Positions 59,204-64,000 of a stretch of 64,000 nucleotides of DNA are shown piece by piece (position 1 is the stretch's first letter; every line of letters begins with the position of its first letter). Source of the DNA: Bact-08 sp964533215 (GTDB lineage: Bacteria > Bacteroidota > Bacteroidia > Bacteroidales > UBA932); contig CAZHLJ010000004.1 of NCBI GenBank assembly GCA_964533215.1, forward strand, positions 124,001 through 188,000, read 5' to 3'. The translations under genes and the position numbers were made by a program. The notes under the pieces were generated by a model. It saw only the letters and a program-made list of their open reading frames with translations, did not search any database and was not told where the DNA came from.

Positions 59204-62119
59204 ATGAATACGTTTAAACGTCTGTCATCTCTATTGCTTCTTGTCTCATTTGCAATAGCAGGCTGCGAACCGGAGCCTACTCTCTCCGTTACTGCCTCTC
59301 TGACTGATTTCTCAGAAGCAGCATCAGAGTCATCAATTGCCATAACTTCCAACACCTCATGGAAAATACTGGGTGGAGACGGATGGTGTTCTGCCGTTCC
59401 GTCAGAAGGAAAAGGGAATGCGACAGTCAAGCTGGTAATCCAGCCAAACACCACAAAAGCCCTCCGTACTACAACACTGACCATTACAGCGGATGGCATG
59501 AAAAGTACCTTGTCCATAACACAAGAGCAGAACGATGCCCTTATCCTTACCCGAAAAACCGAGAATCTGGACAGCAGGTCACAATCAGTTTCAGTCGAGC
59601 TTAAAAGCAACATCAAGTACGATATCATAATGCCTTCCGGAGTTGATTGGATCACAAATGTGAAATCAAAAGGTTTCGACACCTATACCCATGAGTTCCT
59701 GATTGCCCGCAACGAATCATATGACAGCAGGTCTGCCAGGATAATATTCAAGGACAAGAACAGCACTCTTGCCGATACGCTTATCATCAACCAGGCTCAG
59801 AAAAATGCGCTCATTCTAACCAAGAAAACAGAGAATATTGGATCAGCAGGAGGTACAGTAAATGTCGAGCTTAAGAGCAACCTAACCTACGATATCATTA
59901 TCCCGTCAACAAACAACTGGATCTCATCTGCCACCACAAAAGGTCTGATAACCTACAATCATCAGTTCACTGTTGCTGCCAATACCTTATTTGACTCCAG
60001 AACAGGCATTGTAATTTTCAAGGATAAAAACAGTACGCTTTCCGATACACTTACTATTAATCAGCAAGCACTGGGGGCATTATTCCTGAGCAAGGAGAAG
60101 TTCTATATCCAGAAAAGTGGTGGTTCATTTACCTATAGCGTCTCTTCAAATGTAAATTACGACATCACCATTTCTGGCGGAAGTGGATGGATAACCCAAA
60201 TGCAGACGAAAGGCCTTATTTCCAAGGACTACACCTTTACTGTCAGCGCGAACGGCGGAAGTACCGAAAGGAGTGCGGATATCATATTCGTTTCTCAGGG
60301 TGGAGCCTTGAAAGACACCGTTTTTGTAAAACAGAGCGGATTTGACGGTTTTTATGTGTATGAAGAGAGCAGTCAGAACCTTGGCTCTCTGATTTCAGAA
60401 TCTGAAGGGGCAGGGATAACAAGACTTAAAATCGAGGGTAACATCAGAGCAACCGATTTTGGCATAATCAGAAGCAGGGTTCAGGCGTTAAGATATATAG
60501 ACCTATCCGGAGCTGTAGTCGAAGAGAATCAGATACCTGACTACTCTTTCAAATCAGATATACCTTTACCGCTCCAGACATTCATTTTTCCAAAAAATAT
60601 ACAGACAATCGGTAAAGAGGCATTCTATAACTGCTCATCCATCTCCTCTATCGAGTTGCCCGGTTCATTGACCTCTGTCGGAAACAACGCTTTCAGCAAT
60701 TGCGCGGCTCTTGCCAAGGTTTACAGCAAGATTGCCCAGCCTTTTGCTGTCACCGATGTCTTCAGTGGCATCAGTTCCAGTGCAGACCTTGTCGTGCCAA
60801 AAGGAACATTGAACAACTATCTGCTTGCCGGAGGATGGGGATACTCTTTCTTCAGACGAATTTATGAAGAGGGATCAGATCCGAATAGTTATATAATTAT
60901 AAGGCAAAATTCAATACGTTCCACCGGCGCTGCCTCAACATATACGATATCTATTGATGCATCTGCCCCATGGGTAATTTACAGCAAACCTGGATGGATA
61001 AATGTCACACCTTTATCCGGATCTGGTTCAGGTCCCGTGCAAATCACATTTGACCCATATACAGGAGAATCCACAAGGAGCGGGATAATTGAATTCAGAA
61101 TTTCAGGCACAACGACTTCTGCTCAGGTTTTAGTGGAGCAAAACAACTTCCCGTATAATGATGGTAATTATGCAAAAATTCGCAGTTCCACCGTCGGGAA
61201 CGGCATCGATTTGGTTTTTCTGGGAGATGGTTATTCTTTCGATGAGATAGTAAACGGTCAATATGAAACCGACATGAGGACAGCCCTGGGACATTTTCTT
61301 GCAATAGAGCCTTATAAATCCTATTCTGACTATTTCAATGCTTATACAGTATTTGCCTTTTCCGAACAGAGCGGCATAAGTGACATAACCAAAACCGTGA
61401 ACACAAAGTTTGAGACAAAGTATACAAAGGCAGCCCCGGCAACCAATATGAGCACTAATACAACAACTTGCTTTAATTATGCCATTAAGGCCCCTATTGG
61501 CAACCTTAGCAAGACAGTGGTTATACTTGTGGCAAACAGCACCCGTTATGCCGGTACCGCCTGGATGTGGTCTACCGGTGAGGCTATTGCTATCTGTCCA
61601 AAATCAGATAAATCTTATCCTTACGACTTCCGAGGTGTCGTGCAACACGAAGCTTCAGGGCATGGCTTCGCCAAGCTTGCAGATGAATACGTAAACACGA
61701 CCGGAATGATTCCCGATGCCAATAAGAATACTCTTCGAAGCTGGCAAGGTTACGGGTTCTATCAAAATGTAGATCTCACCAACGATTTGGGCCAGATTCT
61801 ATGGAAACATTTCATTGGCCAGGCAAATTACGCTTACGTCTCTGCCTATGAAGGAGGGTACTATTATTCTCAAGGAGTCTGGAGACCAGAGAGTAAGAGC
61901 GTAATGATAAACAATATAAAATATATAAATGCTCCCTCACGTGAGGCTGTTGTAAAAAGAATAAAACTACTTGCAGGGCAGCCTTACTCCTTTGAAGATT
62001 TCAAATCTCACGATGTAATGGAATTGGACGCCGCTACCAAAGCTGCCTCATTGACGGTAGATCCTGCGATGCTATTGCCTCCTCCTGTACTCATTGAGGG
62101 TTCTCCAAAATTGAGATGA
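59204..62119 (+). CDS. Surface lipoprotein: four BACON domains, LRR (BspA-like) region, fifth BACON, M64 peptidase
   Basis: From ATG 59204 the protein has 971 residues; the longer frame from TTG 59177 starts inside the inverted repeat. Lipobox SFAIAGC (C21). BACON domains lie at about 25-105, 108-198, 199-289 and 290-380; the second and third are close duplicates (both with FKDKNSTL-DTL-INQ). An LRR_5-type region follows (about 385-560: IGKEAFYNCSSISSIELPGSL, VGNNAFSNC), then a fifth BACON (563-645) and an M64 peptidase domain (LVFLGDGYSFDEI, zinc site HEASGHGFAKLADEY with H815, E816, H820). BACON domains probably bind glycans or mucin, LRRs bind proteins, and the peptidase cuts. Surface protein degradation is inferred. 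Confidence 0.92.
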   Translation: MNTFKRLSSLLLLVSFAIAGCEPEPTLSVTASLTDFSEAASESSIAITSNTSWKILGGDGWCSAVPSEGKGNATVKLVIQPNTTKALRTTTLTITADGMKSTLSITQEQNDALILTRKTENLDSRSQSVSVELKSNIKYDIIMPSGVDWITNVKSKGFDTYTHEFLIARNESYDSRSARIIFKDKNSTLADTLIINQAQKNALILTKKTENIGSAGGTVNVELKSNLTYDIIIPSTNNWISSATTKGLITYNHQFTVAANTLFDSRTGIVIFKDKNSTLSDTLTINQQALGALFLSKEKFYIQKSGGSFTYSVSSNVNYDITISGGSGWITQMQTKGLISKDYTFTVSANGGSTERSADIIFVSQGGALKDTVFVKQSGFDGFYVYEESSQNLGSLISESEGAGITRLKIEGNIRATDFGIIRSRVQALRYIDLSGAVVEENQIPDYSFKSDIPLPLQTFIFPKNIQTIGKEAFYNCSSISSIELPGSLTSVGNNAFSNCAALAKVYSKIAQPFAVTDVFSGISSSADLVVPKGTLNNYLLAGGWGYSFFRRIYEEGSDPNSYIIIRQNSIRSTGAASTYTISIDASAPWVIYSKPGWINVTPLSGSGSGPVQITFDPYTGESTRSGIIEFRISGTTTSAQVLVEQNNFPYNDGNYAKIRSSTVGNGIDLVFLGDGYSFDEIVNGQYETDMRTALGHFLAIEPYKSYSDYFNAYTVFAFSEQSGISDITKTVNTKFETKYTKAAPATNMSTNTTTCFNYAIKAPIGNLSKTVVILVANSTRYAGTAWMWSTGEAIAICPKSDKSYPYDFRGVVQHEASGHGFAKLADEYVNTTGMIPDANKNTLRSWQGYGFYQNVDLTNDLGQILWKHFIGQANYAYVSAYEGGYYYSQGVWRPESKSVMINNIKYINAPSREAVVKRIKLLAGQPYSFEDFKSHDVMELDAATKAASLTVDPAMLLPPPVLIEGSPKLR

Positions 62120-62140
62120 CAGTATTTCATGTAAAAGACT

Positions 62141-62148
62141 TATATTTG
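62141..62148 (+). promoter_or_regulatory. Possible -7 box for the second ECF sigma gene
   Basis: TATATTTG fits TAnnTTTG and lies 29 bases before ATG 62178. No matching -33 element. Confidence 0.35.
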
Positions 62149-62177
62149 TATGAAATAATCTGAATCTTATTCCATTA

Positions 62178-62708
62178 ATGCTTGTAGACCAAATAAAAAT
62201 GGGTAGTATTCCTGCATACAAGGAGTTGTTTGCAGATTATTATCCTATACTGTGCTGCTTTGCAGAAAAATTCCTCTCCAATGAGGATATGTGCAAAGAC
62301 GTTGCTCAAGAGGCTTTGTTAAAGTACTGGGAAAGTAGGGATAACTTCAATAATATATGTCAGGTGAAGAGTTTTTTGTACGTAGTCACAAAGAACATGG
62401 CACTTAACATTATTAAGAAGGGGTCTAAACAGGTTGACCTTGAAAATAGTCAAGGATATCTTAGCGAATCTGACATTAACAATTCAATAATTGAACATGA
62501 GACACTGCTTTTGGTACGTAAAGCCGTTGACGACCTTCCGAAAAGGATGAAGGAGATTATCGAGTTTACACTGATGGGGGTGCAAAACTCCGATATTGCG
62601 GAGAGGCTTTCAATAGCAGAAGGTACAGTCCATTCATTAAAGAAGAGAGCATACAAGAAGCTTAAGGAATCCCTTGGCAGCAGTTTTTACTTTCTTATCG
62701 TACTGTAA
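62178..62708 (+). CDS. RNA polymerase ECF-type sigma factor without adjacent anti-sigma gene
   Basis: The 176-residue protein has sigma region 2 (LFADYYPILCCFAEKFLSNEDMCKDVAQEALLKYWESRDNF, VKSFLYVVTKNMALNIIKK) and region 4 (DLPKRMKEIIEFTLMGVQNSDIAERLSIAEGTVHSLKKRAYKKL). It belongs to the same broad class as the sigma factor at 16022. No FecR gene or SusC gene follows; a terminator and a convergent zinc protease gene do. It may work with an unlinked anti-sigma factor or be controlled by its own expression. Confidence 0.92.
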   Translation: MLVDQIKMGSIPAYKELFADYYPILCCFAEKFLSNEDMCKDVAQEALLKYWESRDNFNNICQVKSFLYVVTKNMALNIIKKGSKQVDLENSQGYLSESDINNSIIEHETLLLVRKAVDDLPKRMKEIIEFTLMGVQNSDIAERLSIAEGTVHSLKKRAYKKLKESLGSSFYFLIVL

Positions 62709-62729
62709 TTATAGTCAACATAAAAAATA

Positions 62730-62762
62730 AAGGTGCCTTGAATAATTAATTCAAGACACCTT
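62730..62762. terminator. Bidirectional terminator-like hairpin
   Basis: Arms AAGGTGCCTTGAAT (62730-62743) and ATTCAAGACACCTT (62749-62762) pair with one mismatch. It separates the sigma gene from the convergent metalloprotease gene. Confidence 0.8.
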
Positions 62763-62785
62763 CAGAAATAATTCTTAACCCTATA

Positions 62786-64000
62786 TTATTTCATCAATTT
62801 TTTCAGTTCAAACAACAAATACTGATAATGCTCTTTCTGTTCACCGACAGATGTCATAACCCTTGAGCTCAACAGTCTGTTAAGATCCTGAAGTTGGGTA
62901 TACAAAAATGGCTTTGACATTATCCTGACATCTGATTCTTTTGTTGATATTGTCATATTTCTCTCAACCTCCGATTGTCTGAAGTAAGGGACCTCAATCT
63001 GATCGTCAATGCTGGTCAGATCCTTTGACTTGACAGGCTCATTCGGAAGCATATCCAAAGCACCAAGCAAAGAGTGAAGGTAAAGATACTGCATCAGTTT
63101 ATCATTCGAACTCAATGATGCGCCTTTAATTGTCTTATCCCATATCTGAGTATAGATATCCTTTAGATACTCTTTCTGAGTATAAGGGTCTGCCGAAAAT
63201 TTCGCCAAAGTCCCAATTTTACCTAATCTGGTTGGTGACAACAAATTTCTCATTGTCCTACTCTGAAAATCTGAGACATTGTCTCCCTCAAGAGTCAATT
63301 GATCCAACAAAGTTTTATTCTTGACCCAATTTGGATAATCATTGATTTGATCGATAATAAACTTCAACGCCTCTTTCTGCTTCTTCTTTGATACCGGCTC
63401 TGACTCTTTTTGATTATCACCTTTCACAGTATAGTTTATGTAGCTGCCCCCAAGGTAAACCATGCAATGACCTATATATCTTTGAAATTGCTTTTGGACC
63501 TCATTATACATTCTAGCAGTAAAATCATAATTTTCACCCTCTTTATAAGTCCATGCAAGCAGGTTGTTTGTAATCATCTTCAAGTTCTGGATTCCGTAGT
63601 AGCTTGCTTTTATAGCATCATCTCCTATAGCCTCTGTTTGCGCCGAAGGATCTGTCACATCAAAGATTGCCTGTTCTCCGAATTTATAGATCGGGTCATT
63701 GCATTTCTCCTTTAACCAGTTGTTAATAACCGGCAGCTCTTCTTCAGGAGTCTTTGCTTCATAAATCCTTGCATAGCCAAATTTTATTGCATACATGTCA
63801 TATGGCCCTATCCTAGGCGGGAGAAAGTATGTGACGCCATCACCAGGCTGAGCGACATAGTTGTATCTTGCATAATCCATTATAGATGAAGTAGTACCAT
63901 TTTTAGCCGTAAATGACGGAGACCTCAACGAGTCAACAGGATAAGCATATGAGCCTCTCATGTTATGCATAAGTCCCAACGTGTGTCCTACTTCATGAAC
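62786..64000 (-). CDS. Zinc-dependent metalloprotease (metzincin-like, DUF4953/DUF5117-type), 5' end cut by window
   Basis: The frame is open to the right edge, so at least 405 residues are seen and the N-terminal part is missing. The first visible residues are VHEVGHTLGLMHNMRGS, a full HExxHxxGxxH zinc motif, followed by the Met-turn-like SSIMDYARYNYVAQPGDG. The rest is a long helical C-terminal region. This matches the large Bacteroidota zinc-dependent metalloproteases of the DUF4953/DUF5117/DUF5118 type, which are exported. An apparent start at TTG 63979 is only an artefact of the window end: it would destroy the zinc motif. Substrate unknown. Confidence 0.9.
   Translation of the reverse strand, partial: VHEVGHTLGLMHNMRGSYAYPVDSLRSPSFTAKNGTTSSIMDYARYNYVAQPGDGVTYFLPPRIGPYDMYAIKFGYARIYEAKTPEEELPVINNWLKEKCNDPIYKFGEQAIFDVTDPSAQTEAIGDDAIKASYYGIQNLKMITNNLLAWTYKEGENYDFTARMYNEVQKQFQRYIGHCMVYLGGSYINYTVKGDNQKESEPVSKKKQKEALKFIIDQINDYPNWVKNKTLLDQLTLEGDNVSDFQSRTMRNLLSPTRLGKIGTLAKFSADPYTQKEYLKDIYTQIWDKTIKGASLSSNDKLMQYLYLHSLLGALDMLPNEPVKSKDLTSIDDQIEVPYFRQSEVERNMTISTKESDVRIMSKPFLYTQLQDLNRLLSSRVMTSVGEQKEHYQYLLFELKKLMK

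Noticed and set aside
63979..64000. TTG at 63979 as start of the last gene
   Set aside because: The frame continues to the window edge and contains the first part of the zinc motif (VHEVGHT); the gene is truncated rather than starting here.

Overview
The window looks like chromosomal DNA of a Bacteroidota bacterium, most likely order Bacteroidales. Evidence seen in the sequence: a SusC/SusD pair with an ECF sigma factor and FecR-type anti-sigma factor, BACON domains, many lipoproteins, several TlpA-like thioredoxins, LytS/LytR regulators, and promoter-like elements fitting the Bacteroidota consensus (TTTG or TTG, about 19-20 bases, then TAnnTTTG). I saw no rRNA, tRNA, CRISPR array, insertion sequence or phage gene. 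Genus cannot be fixed from sequence alone.

Layout. 1-6611 (minus): a close-packed run of pcm, a metallo-beta-lactamase-fold hydrolase, a lytic transglycosylase, uvrA and a nucleoside kinase cut by the left edge. 6688-12520: deoxynucleoside kinase, a PfkB sugar/adenosine kinase on the other strand, then panC-panD-flippase-like protein-sensor kinase. 12656-15907: a lipoprotein with four 98-residue repeats and a secreted thioredoxin. 16022-23892: ECF sigma, FecR, SusC with STN domain, SusD and a DUF4465 lipoprotein, a nutrient-uptake locus with its own surface signalling. 24054-25616: a second thioredoxin-fold protein.

25618-31801 (minus): a lysine/diaminopimelate operon (M20 deacylase, lysC, dapB, dapA, dapD, PLP aminotransferase). 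In front of it is a leader with a good promoter, an unlisted 28-codon ORF and a strong intrinsic terminator nine bases before the first gene, the layout of a transcription attenuator. Divergent from it: an unlisted 50-residue Pmp3/UPF0057 membrane protein, an M64 peptidase lipoprotein and a DUF1460 amidase-like protein. 34469-49137 holds a HAD hydrolase, a GntR regulator, an unknown secreted protein with a possible permuted papain-like site, membrane proteins, a 58-residue acidic protein, a DEAD-box helicase, a large PAS/GAF histidine kinase, a TlpA-like protein with a CHPC site, a periplasmic class-I amidotransferase plus serine hydrolase pair, and radA.

50188-59187 is the most unusual part. 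Eight plus-strand genes follow one good promoter with little or no spacing: TolC-like outer membrane factor, HlyD/MacA adaptor, MacB-type ATPase and permease, LytS-type kinase, LytTR regulator, a lipoprotein peptide deformylase fused to a lipocalin-like domain, and a fusion of a cysteine-synthase-type PLP enzyme to a DapF-fold domain that has lost both catalytic cysteines. A perfect 13-bp inverted repeat closes the unit. I infer a regulated tripartite exporter linked to an amino-acid-modifying enzyme and an exported deformylase-like enzyme; the substrate is unknown.

59204-64000 carries a five-BACON, LRR, M64 peptidase lipoprotein, an ECF sigma factor without a visible anti-sigma partner, and a metzincin-type zinc protease cut by the right edge.
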